33,704 nucleotides of DNA from Acidimicrobiales bacterium. Its GTDB lineage: Bacteria > Actinomycetota > Acidimicrobiia > Acidimicrobiales > Iamiaceae. Both the position numbers and the translations under genes were made by a program. Location: assembly GCA_020439505.1 (NCBI GenBank), contig JAGQSO010000225.1, forward strand, positions 1 to 33,704. The letters run 5' to 3'. Each line of letters starts with the position of its first letter. The stretch's first letter is position 1. Below, in pieces: positions 8,480 to 17,010 of this stretch. The notes below the pieces were generated by a model that was not told the origin of the DNA, ran no database searches, and saw only the letters and a program-made list of their open reading frames with translations.

Positions 8480-9484
8480 TCAGCTCCGTGAGTCCACCTC
8501 ACGGCGGGGCCCGCGCCGCAACAACCCGGCATAGGCCTCGGCCGCCGGGCGACCCTCGTGGCACACCGCCCGCACCTCGCTGGCGATCGGCATGTCGATT
8601 CCCAGCTCACCGGCGATCTCCATGACCACCTTGGAGGTCTTGACCCCCTCGGCCACCATGTTCATCGCCGCGATGATCTCGTCGATCGTCTGGCCCCGTC
8701 CCAGGCATTCCCCCACGTGGCGGTTGCGGCTCTGGGGGCTGATGCAGGTGGCGACCAGATCACCCATGCCCGCCAACCCGGCGAAGGTGACGGCCTGTCC
8801 CCCCATCTCCACCCCCAGGCGACTCATCTCGGCCAACCCCCGCGTGATCACCGCAGCCCGGGTGTTGTCGCCCGCACCCAGCCCGTCGGCCATCCCGGCC
8901 GCGATGGCGATCACGTTCTTGAGCACCCCGCCCAGCTCGCTGCCGACCACGTCCTCGTTGGTGTACACCCGGAACAGATCGGCCTGGAACAGCCGCGAAA
9001 GGGCGCGGGCGATGTTGTCGTCGTCCATGGCGATCACGCTGGCCGCGGCGTGACCCGCCAGGATCTCCTTGGCCAGGTTCGGCCCGGTGAGCACCCCCAC
9101 GGGATGGCCGGGTAGGACCTCTTCCACCAGTTGGCTCATGCGTAGGCGGGTACCCACCTCGAGCCCTTTGGACAGCGAGATCACCGGCACCCACGGGCGC
9201 AGGTAGGGCTTCACCGACTCCAGGGCGGCCCTGAACCCGTGCGACGGCACCCCCATGACCAACAGGTCGGCCGACCGGACCGCCCGTTCGAGGTCGTCGG
9301 TCGCCCGCAGTTCATCGGGCAGGCGGTATCCGGCCAGGTAGTCGCCGTTCTCGTGATCCCGGTCGATCTGTTCGGCCAGGGCCGACCGCCGGGACCACAA
9401 CAAGGTGGGGGTGTTCCGACTGGCCAGCGCCGCCACCGTGGTGCCCCACGAACCGGCGCCGATTACCGAGACCGCTATCTCCAT
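8480..9484 (-). CDS. gpsA: NAD(P)-dependent glycerol-3-phosphate dehydrogenase, 334 aa
   Basis: GpsA reduces dihydroxyacetone phosphate to sn-glycerol-3-phosphate, the backbone for phospholipids. The N-terminus VSVIGAGSWGTT is the Rossmann dinucleotide loop (GxGxxG at residues 9-14). VLTGPNLAKEILAG, GVLKNVIAIAAGMADGLG (with the catalytic Lys) and SRNRHVGECLGRG are the characteristic GpsA segments. The length is typical. The frame is open for another 29 codons upstream, but the ATG at 9484 starts three residues before the Rossmann strand and fits the family. It is the first gene of a probable leftward operon with the 672-residue protein and the cyclase. The product could feed storage lipid synthesis together with the acyltransferase gene at 12-13.4 kb; this is inference. 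Confidence 0.95.
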   Translation of the reverse strand: MEIAVSVIGAGSWGTTVAALASRNTPTLLWSRRSALAEQIDRDHENGDYLAGYRLPDELRATDDLERAVRSADLLVMGVPSHGFRAALESVKPYLRPWVPVISLSKGLEVGTRLRMSQLVEEVLPGHPVGVLTGPNLAKEILAGHAAASVIAMDDDNIARALSRLFQADLFRVYTNEDVVGSELGGVLKNVIAIAAGMADGLGAGDNTRAAVITRGLAEMSRLGVEMGGQAVTFAGLAGMGDLVATCISPQSRNRHVGECLGRGQTIDEIIAAMNMVAEGVKTSKVVMEIAGELGIDMPIASEVRAVCHEGRPAAEAYAGLLRRGPRREVDSRS

Positions 9485-9649
9485 GAGCGAACCATAGATT
9501 CCAGGCGAACCGGGTGGGCCCTTGCCGGCGAACTCGCCCCGATTGCCGATCGCCCCCGGTTCGCGGTGCACGCGCGGACCCTCGGACCGGTCGACCGCTT
9601 CGGGGCCACCAAGGGGTCCGCCAGGCCGGGCGGCGGTAGCGTGGCCGTC

Positions 9650-10288
9650 GTGCAGAGCGCCGTCGTCATCCCGGTGAAGGCGTTCGGGTCCGCCAAGGCA
9701 CGGCTGTCGCCCGCCGTTGCTTCCACCGAACGTGAGGCCCTGGCTCGCTCCATGGCCGAGGCAGTGGTCAGAGCCGCCGGCCTACTGCCGGTGGTGGTGG
9801 TGTGCGACGATCCCGACGTTCGCGCCTGGGCCCGCTCCCTGGGCGCCGAGGTTCGCTGGACCCCGGGTCTTGGTCTCGACGGGGCGGTCGAGGCCGGGGT
9901 CGAATGGGTGTCCACCGAGGGCTTCGACCGGGTGATCGTCGCCCATGCCGACCTTCCGTTGGCCACCGATCTCCAACCGGTCACCGGCCGCGGCACCGGG
10001 GGCGTGGTGCTGGTGCCGGACCGTCGCCATGATGGGACCAACGTGATCTCGTTGCCGACCGGTTGCGGGTTTCGCTTCGCCTACGGGCCCGGGTCGTTCC
10101 ACCGGCACCGGGCCGAGGCCGAACGCCTGGGCTTGGACGTGACCGTGGTCGACGACGCATCGTTGGCCTGGGATGTGGACATCCCCGAAGATCTCGTGCT
10201 CCCCGGCGGCCAGGCGGTCACCGCGGCCATGGCCGGGCGCGCCGGGCTGACCGGTCGGCTCCACCACCCCGGACCGGATCAGTCGTGA
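9650..10288 (+). CDS. fbiD: Phosphoenolpyruvate/2-phospho-L-lactate guanylyltransferase (F420 biosynthesis), 212 aa
   Basis: The protein begins MQSAVVIPVKAFGSAKARLS, the nucleotidyltransferase signature of the CofC/FbiD family. VIVAHADLPLA (metal-binding Asp), HDGTNVISLP and YGPGSFHRHRAEA follow in the usual order. In actinobacteria FbiD couples GTP to phosphoenolpyruvate (2-phospholactate in archaea) in the first committed step of the side chain of cofactor F420. I chose the GTG at 9650, immediately before the first strand. A GTG nine bases earlier (9641) is also possible. Its stop overlaps the GTG of the next gene as GTGA, so the two should be translationally coupled. An F420-dependent oxidoreductase lies at 30-31 kb. 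Confidence 0.9.
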   Translation: MQSAVVIPVKAFGSAKARLSPAVASTEREALARSMAEAVVRAAGLLPVVVVCDDPDVRAWARSLGAEVRWTPGLGLDGAVEAGVEWVSTEGFDRVIVAHADLPLATDLQPVTGRGTGGVVLVPDRRHDGTNVISLPTGCGFRFAYGPGSFHRHRAEAERLGLDVTVVDDASLAWDVDIPEDLVLPGGQAVTAAMAGRAGLTGRLHHPGPDQS

Positions 10289-11127
10289 CCGGTGTTCCGA
10301 CGATGAGGTTTCCACCGCCGGACTCCGTTTGGCTCGACGTACCCGACCGGGCGTTGGCGGTGGGTGCCCACCCCGACGACATCGAGTTCGGGGCCGGTGC
10401 CACCCTCGCCCGCTGGGCCGAGGCAGGATGCCAGGTCTCCTTCGTCGTGTGCACCGACGGGTCCAAGGGCACCTGGGATCCCCACGCCGACACCGCCGCC
10501 CTCGTCGCCACCCGCCAGGGCGAGGCCCGGACGGCGGCACGAACGCTGGGGGCGACCGGCGACGTCATCTTCCTGGGTCGGACCGACGGAGAGCTCGAAA
10601 ACGACCGGGCGGTACGGTCCGAACTGGCCCGGGCCATCCGCCAGATCCGGCCCGACGTGTTGTTGGGCCACGACCCGTGGAAGCGCTACCGCCTCCACCC
10701 CGACCACCGGGCCGCCGGTTTCCTCACCTGTGACGCCCTCGTCGCAGCGCGGGACCCCCACTTCTTTCCCGAACATGACATGGTCCCCCACCGACCCTCG
10801 GCCCTCCTCCTGTTCGAAGCCGACGAACCGAACCATGCCGAACCGGCCGAAGAACGACACCTGATGTCGCGCATCGCCGCACTGGAGTCGCACCGCTCCC
10901 AGTACGAGTCGACGATGTTCATCACCGACCGAGAACCACCAGCTCCCGACACCGGCACCGGCACCGACACCGGCACCGGGGGGACCGACGGGACCGGGGC
11001 GGGCCACGAGCCTCCCCCGAGCGTGGCGGCCTTCCGGGCCGAGCAGCGTCTGGCCCTGGAGATGCAAGGGCGCTGGGCCGACACGGCCCTGGCCGAGGCG
11101 TTCCGCCTTCTCCCCACCGACCGCTGA
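10285..11127 (+). CDS. PIG-L/LmbE-family zinc deacetylase, 280 aa
   Basis: AVGAHPDDIEFG (His29, Asp32) and HPDHR (138-142) are the zinc-binding motifs of the PIG-L family, which removes N-acetyl or related amide groups from sugars and sugar conjugates. Mycothiol MshB and Mca and GlcNAc-PI deacetylases belong here, but nothing fixes the substrate. The GTG at 10285 overlaps the fbiD stop (GTGA) and is favoured for coupling. The ATG at 10303, MRFPPPDSVW, is the alternative. Near the C-terminus, about residues 219-236 are a low-complexity Thr/Gly/Asp tract encoded by ACCGGC-type repeats at about 10949-10995, perhaps a flexible loop of variable length. The gene ends before a strong hairpin at 11189-11222. 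Confidence 0.85.
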   Translation: MTGVPTMRFPPPDSVWLDVPDRALAVGAHPDDIEFGAGATLARWAEAGCQVSFVVCTDGSKGTWDPHADTAALVATRQGEARTAARTLGATGDVIFLGRTDGELENDRAVRSELARAIRQIRPDVLLGHDPWKRYRLHPDHRAAGFLTCDALVAARDPHFFPEHDMVPHRPSALLLFEADEPNHAEPAEERHLMSRIAALESHRSQYESTMFITDREPPAPDTGTGTDTGTGGTDGTGAGHEPPPSVAAFRAEQRLALEMQGRWADTALAEAFRLLPTDR

Positions 11128-11188
11128 CAAAAGCCCACACCGACCCCTGACAGGGCTCGCCCCTGACCGTCGGCTCGTCCCCGAACGC

Positions 11189-11222
11189 GACTCGGGGGAG
11201 GGCCGAAGCCCTCCCCCGAGTC
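11189..11222. terminator. Strong hairpin, probable bidirectional terminator
   Basis: A perfect 15-bp stem (GACTCGGGGGAGGGC with its complement) closes a CGAA tetraloop between the convergent deacetylase and HU genes. There is no long T run, as is common in high-GC actinobacteria. Its position suggests that it stops transcription from both sides. Confidence 0.8.
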
Positions 11223-11251
11223 CAAACTGACGAACGCCTAGGGCGCGCCGA

Positions 11252-11563
11252 CTACTTGGCCAGCTTGGGAGCCGGGATCTCCTTGTTGACGGTCTTCTTG
11301 AAGGTCGCACCGAGGGTGGCCTTGGGGGCCTTCTTGGCCTTGACCTTGACCTCTTCACCGGTGCGGGGGTTGCGGGCGGTGGTGGCCTTCTTGGCGATCT
11401 GCTCGAAGGAGATGAAACCGGTGAGCACGACCTTGTCGCCCTTGGTCACGAGCGCCAGGACGGTCTCCTCGAAGCCCTTGAGCACGGCCGCAGCGGTGGT
11501 CTTGTCGGTGCCGGCCTGCGCGGCGACCTGGTCGACGAGCTCAGCCTTGGTGATGTTGGCCAC
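11252..11563 (-). CDS. hup: HU-family DNA-binding protein, 103 aa
   Basis: MANITKAELVDQVAAQAGTD opens the helical dimerisation region. FISFEQIAKKATTARNPRTG is the beta-arm region with the RNPRTG motif that inserts in the minor groove, and a short Lys/Ala-rich tail closes the protein. HU bends and compacts DNA as a dimer. This is the short HU form, without the long lysine-rich extension of mycobacterial HupB. The GTG at 11563 is chosen because a perfect AGGAGG (11570-11575) stands six bases upstream. A TTG at 11569 would overlap that site and is unlikely. Strong codon bias and an ideal ribosome site fit a highly expressed protein. Confidence 0.95.
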   Translation of the reverse strand: MANITKAELVDQVAAQAGTDKTTAAAVLKGFEETVLALVTKGDKVVLTGFISFEQIAKKATTARNPRTGEEVKVKAKKAPKATLGATFKKTVNKEIPAPKLAK

Positions 11564-11600
11564 AGCCAACCTCCTGGTTGTTGTTGGGGATAGCGCCCGA

Positions 11601-11630
11601 ACATTGCTGCGTCGGGCTTCGTGCGGTCAA
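11601..11630 (-). promoter_or_regulatory. Possible promoter of the HU gene
   Basis: On the minus strand, TTGACC (11625-11630) and CAATGT (11601-11606) are separated by 18 bases and would start RNA about 30 bases before the HU start codon. The -35 box is good and the -10 box is poor, so this is tentative. Confidence 0.3.
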
Positions 11631-11727
11631 GTATTCCCCCAGTCCGCGTCGATTTGGGGGATACCCACCGACCCCACCGAACCGCGCTCTCCACCCGCAC
11701 CACACCACGTCCCGTAACGTCGACTCC

Positions 11728-12003
11728 ATGCTCCAAGACGGTGCCCACGATGCGGTGATCATCGACGCCGAGGAGGTGGACCTCGGGGACGAGGCCGCTG
11801 CCGGACCCGAGGGCGGCACCGGGGGCGCCGGAGGACCGGTGAGGGTCGAGCTCGCCATCGCCGGCGGTCCCCACAAGGGAGCGGTGGTGACCATCACCAC
11901 CACCGACGCGGCGATCACCCGGCGAGATCCCCTCGACCTCCTCGGACTCCCCGCCACCATCACCGTCTCCGACGGTCAGCCAGCTCTGGTGATCGACGGG
12001 TAG
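11728..12003 (+). CDS. Small hypothetical protein, 91 aa
   Basis: This is a 91-residue acidic protein with an ATG start. An acidic, Gly-rich N-terminal third (DAEEVDLGDEAAAG) leads to VRVELAIAGGPHKGAVVTITT and a second strand-rich part ending PALVIDG. This could be a small beta-domain, but I recognise no family. Third-position GC is typical of real genes here, and the frame fills the space between HU (divergent) and the acyltransferase gene (convergent). No ribosome site is clear. Its stop codon is followed at once by a hairpin of the dispersed repeat family. Moderate confidence that it is a gene, none on function. Confidence 0.5.
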   Translation: MLQDGAHDAVIIDAEEVDLGDEAAAGPEGGTGGAGGPVRVELAIAGGPHKGAVVTITTTDAAITRRDPLDLLGLPATITVSDGQPALVIDG

Positions 12004-12041
12004 TGCCGGGACCGGCAACCTCGGCAGGGCTTGGGACTCAC
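12004..12041 (+). repeat. Short unit of the dispersed hairpin repeat family
   Basis: Immediately after a stop codon, TGCCGG-GA-CCGGCA (12004-12017) forms a hairpin. Nine bases later comes GGGCTTGGGACTCA (12027-12040). The same hairpin-plus-motif arrangement begins each of the long repeat units at 16.9, 17.0, 18.6 and 25.4 kb. The unit lacks the long core and includes the stop codon of the convergent acyltransferase gene. Its position between converging genes fits a terminator role. Confidence 0.55.
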
Positions 12042-13420
12042 CCGACGGTGCTCAGCTCCTCGATCCCGGCTACCACCCCGGCCACCAGCACGTCGATGTC
12101 GGAGGCACGGTCGTAATCCCCGGTTACCCCGATCGCCAGTCTCCCGTTGTAGGACATGATCGCGGTGGCCACCACCGCCCCGTGCGCCACCGGAACGTAG
12201 GGCCAGAACTCCAAGAGCTCACGCCCGAGGCAGTAGAGCGGGAACTGCGGGCCGGGCACGTTGGTGACGACGGTGTTCACCGACTTCTGCCCCGTCGTGT
12301 GCAGCACCCGCAGGACCAGACGACTGGCCGAGCCGGCCAGCATCGGCGGCACCAGGTCGGCCACGCTCGTCACCCACTCGCCCGCCTCGGACATGTAGGA
12401 GGCCTTCCGTTCGGCCATCTCGGCCCGGACTGCCTCGAAACGGGCCCGGGGATCGTCGATGTGGGTCGGCAACTCGAGCAGCAACGCCGACACCCGGTTG
12501 TCGGGAACGCCGATCCCGTCGTCGTGGCGCACCGACACCGGCACCAGGGTCCGGACCGCGCCGTCCACCGGATCCCCCCGGTGCTGGAGGTAGGTACGCC
12601 AACCGGCGGTCATCGCCGCCAGGATCACGTCGTTGACCGTCCCGCCAGCGGCACGGCCGATCCGTTTGACCTCCGCCAGGTCCACGGTGGCATGGGTCCA
12701 GCGGCGATGGGGTCCCACCGCCCCCTCCAGGGAGGGAGCGTCACGGGGGGCGAGGTGGCCCAGGAACTTCGCCGCGCCCTGTGCCGTACGCCGCAGTTGG
12801 GCCACTGCCTCCGCCGGACGCGTTGCCGCGGTGACCAGGTGGGCTCCCCGGGTCACGGTGTCAGCCATCAGCCCCATCCAGGCATCCGCGACCATCTCTC
12901 CCGGGGTCGGTTCGGGTGAGGGCGTCCAGGGTTGGGGTGTGGGCACCGACGGGTCAGGCTCCAGGTCCAACAGGGCCTCCAGCAGCCCGACGCCGGCCAC
13001 CCCGTCGACCATGCAGTGATGGACCTTGAGCACCAGAGCCCACCGGCCGTCGGACAGTCCTTCCACCAGCCAGCACTCCCACAGCGGGCGGTCACGGTCC
13101 AGTCGCTGCGACATCAACCGGGCGGTAAGACGCTCGAGGGCGGCGTCGTCGGCGGGCTGAGGCAGCGCGGTGTGACGGACGTGGTATCCGATGTCGAAGA
13201 AGGGGTCGTCCACCCACACCGGACGACCCAGCTCCAACACCACCGAACGGACCCGCTGGCGGTAGCGGGGGATCCCGTGCATCTTGCCCAGGATCAGGCC
13301 GCACACATCCTCCAACGACGGAGCCGGGCCGGCATAGATCGTGACCCCGGCGATGTGGAGGGGGGTCTTCTCATCCTCCAGGTGAAGGAACTGGGCATCC
13401 AGCGACGACAGACGGTCCAC
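12038..13420 (-). CDS. Wax ester synthase/diacylglycerol acyltransferase (WS/DGAT), 460 aa
   Basis: VDRLSSLDAQFLHLEDEKTPLH is the N-terminus of the bacterial bifunctional WS/DGAT family. HHCMVDG (134-140) is the catalytic HHxxxDG motif, and GTVNDVILAA, PVSVR and NVPGP follow as in the family. The enzyme makes triacylglycerol or wax esters from acyl-CoA at the membrane or lipid droplet, a common storage route in actinobacteria. The GTG at 13420 gives the standard start and length. The frame extends to a GTG at 13456 and a TTG at 13489 (with GGAGG overlapping it), so a longer form is possible. It is divergent from phoH2 and convergent with the small gene ending at 12003. Confidence 0.92.
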   Translation of the reverse strand: MDRLSSLDAQFLHLEDEKTPLHIAGVTIYAGPAPSLEDVCGLILGKMHGIPRYRQRVRSVVLELGRPVWVDDPFFDIGYHVRHTALPQPADDAALERLTARLMSQRLDRDRPLWECWLVEGLSDGRWALVLKVHHCMVDGVAGVGLLEALLDLEPDPSVPTPQPWTPSPEPTPGEMVADAWMGLMADTVTRGAHLVTAATRPAEAVAQLRRTAQGAAKFLGHLAPRDAPSLEGAVGPHRRWTHATVDLAEVKRIGRAAGGTVNDVILAAMTAGWRTYLQHRGDPVDGAVRTLVPVSVRHDDGIGVPDNRVSALLLELPTHIDDPRARFEAVRAEMAERKASYMSEAGEWVTSVADLVPPMLAGSASRLVLRVLHTTGQKSVNTVVTNVPGPQFPLYCLGRELLEFWPYVPVAHGAVVATAIMSYNGRLAIGVTGDYDRASDIDVLVAGVVAGIEELSTVG

Positions 13421-13674
13421 CGTCGGAGTCTGACCGTTTCGTCGCCCCCCGTCCACGGCCGAAGGTCCACCCGCGCCGATTTCCTCCAACGGCTCCCGAG
13501 GGCCCGGATCGGAACCGGCCCCGGCGGTTCATCGGACCCGGGTCGATGTCTCGATGACGAACCGCAGGTCACCGACCATCCACCACCGACGTCGTTGTGA
13601 AGGGAAGCATGGTCGGCGGTGACCAGCCGCCCAGCCGTCTGCCCGCCCGTCCCGATCGGGACTGCGCGATAGCG

Positions 13675-15021
13675 ATGGCTTCCGAACGACCAGGGGTGCC
13701 CGTGAACGACGAACCGAACATCTCCGACGCGGCGCGCCCGCTCACCTACGTGCTCGACACGTCGGTGCTGCTGGCCGACCCCGGAGCCCTAAGCCGCTTC
13801 GACGAACACCACGTGGTGTTGCCGGTGGTGGTGCTCATGGAGTTGGAGGCCAAGCGCGACCACCCTGAACTGGGTTGGGCGGCGCGGGCCACCCTCCGCC
13901 ACCTCGAGCGGCTTCGCCTGACCTACGGGTCCATCACCACCCCCATCCCGGTCAACGACCACGGCGGCACCGTGCGGGTGGAGCTGAACCACCAGTCCAC
14001 CGAGTTCCTGCCGCCATCGATGGCCGCCGACGTCAACGATCACCGCATCCTGGCGGTAGCGGTCAACCTGGGACGCGAGGGCCACATCGTGACCCTGGTG
14101 ACAAAGGACCTCCCGCTACGCCTTAAGGCCTCGATCGTGGGCCTGGAGGCCGAGGAGTACCGCAACGAACTGGCGACGGACACCTCCTGGACCGGGTTCG
14201 TCGAGATCGACGTCGAACCCGACGACATCGACGACCTCTACGCCACCCGGGTCCTCGACCTGCCCGAAGGGCGGGACCTGCCGTGCAACGCCGGTGTGGC
14301 CCTGCACGCCGGAAGCCAGTCGGCGCTGGGCCGGGTCCGCTCCGACAAGGCGATCCATCTCGTGCGGGGCGAGCAGTCCCTGTTCGAGGTCGTGGGTCGC
14401 AGCGCCGAGCAGCGCATCGCCCTGGACATCCTGGCCGACCCGACGGTGGGGATCGTCAGCCTGGGAGGCAACGCCGGAACCGGCAAGAGCGTGCTGGCCC
14501 TGGCCGCTGGCCTCGAGGCGGTGCTGGAGCGCCGGACCCACAAGCGGGTGCTCCTGTTCCGACCGCTCTACGCAGTGGGGGGACAGGACCTCGGATTCCT
14601 GCCCGGCGACCGCGACGAGAAGATGGGACCTTGGGCCGCGGCCGTCTACGACGCGCTGGAGTCGATCGCCGGTCCCGAGGTGGTGGAGGAGGTGACGGCC
14701 CGGGACCTACTCGAGGTGCTGCCCCTGACCCACATCCGGGGACGCAGCCTCAACGACACCTTCGTGATCATCGACGAGGCCCAGAACCTCGAACGCCCGG
14801 TCCTGCTGACCGCGCTCAGCCGACTGGGCGAGGGCAGCCGGGTGGTCCTGACCCACGATGTCGCCCAACGGGACAACCTCAGGGTCGGTCGTCACGACGG
14901 GATCGCTTCGGTGATCGACGCCCTGAAGGGCCACCCCCTGTTCGCCCACGTCACGCTGACCCGCTCCGAACGCTCCCCGGTGGCGGCCCTGGTGACCAGC
15001 CTGCTCGACGACTTCACCTGA
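13675..15021 (+). CDS. phoH2: PIN-PhoH fusion protein (PhoH2), 448 aa
   Basis: An N-terminal PIN ribonuclease domain (about 23-165, [10 protein letters not shown] with Asp28, Glu57, Asp122 and Asp145 as likely metal ligands) is joined to a PhoH ATPase (about 240-448). The ATPase has Walker [10 protein letters not shown] at 264-272 and Walker B FVIIDEAQ, followed by [11 protein letters not shown] and [16 protein letters not shown]. The order and length match mycobacterial PhoH2 (Rv1095 type), an RNA-unwinding and RNA-cleaving protein. No antitoxin-like gene is directly upstream here; mycobacterial PhoH2 is often preceded by a small PhoAT gene. I used the ATG at 13675. The GTG at 13702, with an AGGGG five bases upstream, is a credible alternative. 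It is convergent with copCD (25-base gap). Confidence 0.92.
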   Translation: MASERPGVPVNDEPNISDAARPLTYVLDTSVLLADPGALSRFDEHHVVLPVVVLMELEAKRDHPELGWAARATLRHLERLRLTYGSITTPIPVNDHGGTVRVELNHQSTEFLPPSMAADVNDHRILAVAVNLGREGHIVTLVTKDLPLRLKASIVGLEAEEYRNELATDTSWTGFVEIDVEPDDIDDLYATRVLDLPEGRDLPCNAGVALHAGSQSALGRVRSDKAIHLVRGEQSLFEVVGRSAEQRIALDILADPTVGIVSLGGNAGTGKSVLALAAGLEAVLERRTHKRVLLFRPLYAVGGQDLGFLPGDRDEKMGPWAAAVYDALESIAGPEVVEEVTARDLLEVLPLTHIRGRSLNDTFVIIDEAQNLERPVLLTALSRLGEGSRVVLTHDVAQRDNLRVGRHDGIASVIDALKGHPLFAHVTLTRSERSPVAALVTSLLDDFT

Positions 15022-15046
15022 GGGCTCTCCGTCCCCCGGGGGTACC

Positions 15047-16822
15047 TCAGCCGATCCGGACCGGGATCTCTGCCTCGAGCTTGGAGAAGCGATCGGGCTG
15101 GACGGTGACCTTCACCACCCACTCGCCGGCCAAGGGCAGATCGATGCCGTCGACCACGAAGTGACCCGCCCCGGCCGGCGAGACACGACCTTCCAGCGGT
15201 CCGACATCCAACGCCGGTTGGCTGAACGACACGGCCGCCTCGGTGAAGGTCCTATCCAGCCGACCGTCGGCTCCCAACACGAACACGTGGACCTCGTTGG
15301 CCCCGGAACGGGCCGGGGTGACGGTGATCCGGACCCTGCCCTGACCCAACGCCGCTTCCGCTTCGACCGTGGCGACCGCTACCGGGGTGGCTGATCGTGC
15401 CGGCGTGACGTTCACCAGCACGGCGGTGACGGCCACCACGATCACCAGGGCCGCCACCTCGAGGCGCAGGATCCGGCCCAGGGTGGACCAGCGGGGGTCA
15501 GAGGCGGGCAGTGCTTCGCCACCGGCGTCGAGTTCGCCGGCGCCCGAGTTGGCCTCGCCGGACTGGGCGTCGCCGGAGGAAGGGTCGGACCCGCCAACCC
15601 CCAGCGCCGGAAGGATCCGGAGCCGGTTCCAACCTCCCAACGCCGCCACCAGAGCCACCAACGCCACCTTGACCATCAGCAGGCGACCGTAGGTAGTCGT
15701 GGTGAGGGCACCGATGCCACCGACTTCGATCGCGGCCATCGCTCCCCCGGTGACCACCACCCCGATCAGGGCCGCTCCAGCCAGACCCGAGAACCGAGCG
15801 ACGGCGTCAGCCGCGCCCACCACGTCGTCGGCGGCGCGGCGTCGGGCCAGACAACCGACCAGGCTCGCCAGGCCTCCCATCCACACCGCGGCGGCCACCA
15901 GGTGGGCGAGATCGGCCAACAGCCCCACCACCGCCGGCGACATGGTGCGGGTGTGACCGGTAAAGGCGAACCCAACTGGGGCCAGACCGGCACCGACTAG
16001 CGCGCAGGTCCGCACCGCACCACGGAATGGAAGTCCGGCGGTGATCCCCACCATCACCAGCCCCAGGACCGACACCGCCAACGCCCATCCCATGCCATCG
16101 CCCAGGGACCGCCCCAACAGACCGACCTCGGTCACCGAGCCCCAACCTCGACCGGTGGCCAGCGAAGCCCTGATCGGTACCTGAAGCACCAGGGCGACAA
16201 CCCCCGCTCCGGCCAGCAGGCCTACCCGGTGGGTGACCGGAGAGGGTTCGCCGGGGGTGCGCAGCCAGGTTCCGACCAGGACCGATCCGGCCACGACCAG
16301 CGCGGCCAGGTAGGCAACACCGCGGAGTACCGCCGCGGTGACCTCGTCCCGTCGGTCACCGCTGGCCCCGAAGGCACGGTCGGCCAGCGCCGGGTCGACG
16401 TCGGTACGGGTCCCGACCGAGAACTGGAAGGCACCGTGAATCGGATGACCGTCGGCCGACACCACCCGCCAGGCCACCACGTACCCACCCTCGGCCAGAG
16501 CGCTCTCGAGGGGGACCCTGACCACCGATCCGTCGGCCACTGCATTGCCGGTCTCGTGGCGGTTGGCACCACCGTCGAGCACCCGCACACCGTCCACCTC
16601 GACCGAGACGCCCTCGGTGAAGGTAAGGACCACCTCATCGGGTGAGTTCGTGGCCACCGAGTCGGCCGCCGGCGAGGTCGAGTCGAGCTCGGCGTGAGCC
16701 CATGCCGTCCCCTGCCACCCCGCGAGCAGGCCGACCATCACGACCGTCGCCAGGATCACACGCCCGAGCGGTCCCCAAGACCGAGAGTTGGAGCATCCTG
16801 TGATTGGTCGACCCTGGGGCAT
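15047..16822 (-). CDS. CopC-CopD copper-handling membrane fusion, 591 aa
   Basis: A signal segment (21-42) ends in AWAHAELDSTSP, so cleavage would leave His43 near the N-terminus as the CopC copper ligand. The CopC domain continues to about 145, with SADGHPIHGAF supplying further His ligands. Roughly eight membrane helices of CopD follow (about 160-430), with GHTRTM and LADLAHLVAAAVWMGG typical of the family. After a Gly/Ser-rich loop and one more helix, a C-terminal extracytoplasmic beta domain (about 490-591) resembles FixH/YtkA-like copper-associated modules. The protein probably binds copper outside and moves it through the membrane. The ATG at 16822 gives a normal signal peptide, but no good ribosome site is seen. 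Confidence 0.88.
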   Translation of the reverse strand: MPQGRPITGCSNSRSWGPLGRVILATVVMVGLLAGWQGTAWAHAELDSTSPAADSVATNSPDEVVLTFTEGVSVEVDGVRVLDGGANRHETGNAVADGSVVRVPLESALAEGGYVVAWRVVSADGHPIHGAFQFSVGTRTDVDPALADRAFGASGDRRDEVTAAVLRGVAYLAALVVAGSVLVGTWLRTPGEPSPVTHRVGLLAGAGVVALVLQVPIRASLATGRGWGSVTEVGLLGRSLGDGMGWALAVSVLGLVMVGITAGLPFRGAVRTCALVGAGLAPVGFAFTGHTRTMSPAVVGLLADLAHLVAAAVWMGGLASLVGCLARRRAADDVVGAADAVARFSGLAGAALIGVVVTGGAMAAIEVGGIGALTTTTYGRLLMVKVALVALVAALGGWNRLRILPALGVGGSDPSSGDAQSGEANSGAGELDAGGEALPASDPRWSTLGRILRLEVAALVIVVAVTAVLVNVTPARSATPVAVATVEAEAALGQGRVRITVTPARSGANEVHVFVLGADGRLDRTFTEAAVSFSQPALDVGPLEGRVSPAGAGHFVVDGIDLPLAGEWVVKVTVQPDRFSKLEAEIPVRIG

Positions 16823-16858
16823 CGTGGAATGCTCGCCCACCGGGCAGGTCAGGTTCCA

Positions 16859-17007
16859 GCCGCACCCGGCACGGTCTCGTGCCGGGTGCGGCCGTCTTGG
16901 CAGGGCTTGGGACTTACCAACGCCGGGCGCGCTCCGGTTCTCGTGGCCCGCCTTCGGCGGACGCTTCCTGGTTCCGTCGAGCCGGGTCCTCACTTCGTTG
17001 CGGCGGC
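16859..17007 (+). repeat. Dispersed repeat family, unit 1 (truncated core)
   Basis: The unit starts with a perfect 14-bp stem and 6-base loop (16859-16892). GGGCTTGGGACTTAC (16903-16917), a variable stretch, and the first 70 or so bases of the conserved core from 16935 (GGTTCTCGTGGCCCGCC onward) follow. It stops after TTGCGGCGG, so it lacks the right arm of the core's inverted repeat, and it abuts unit 2. The space 16823-17323 has no gene: it holds this unit, unit 2 and the rpmG promoter. Confidence 0.85.
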
Positions 17008-17010
17008 CAA

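Noticed and set aside
11446..12018. Minus-strand frame opposite the 91-residue protein
   Set aside because: Its start region is outside any plausible ribosome site, and it merges into a wrong frame of the HU gene.
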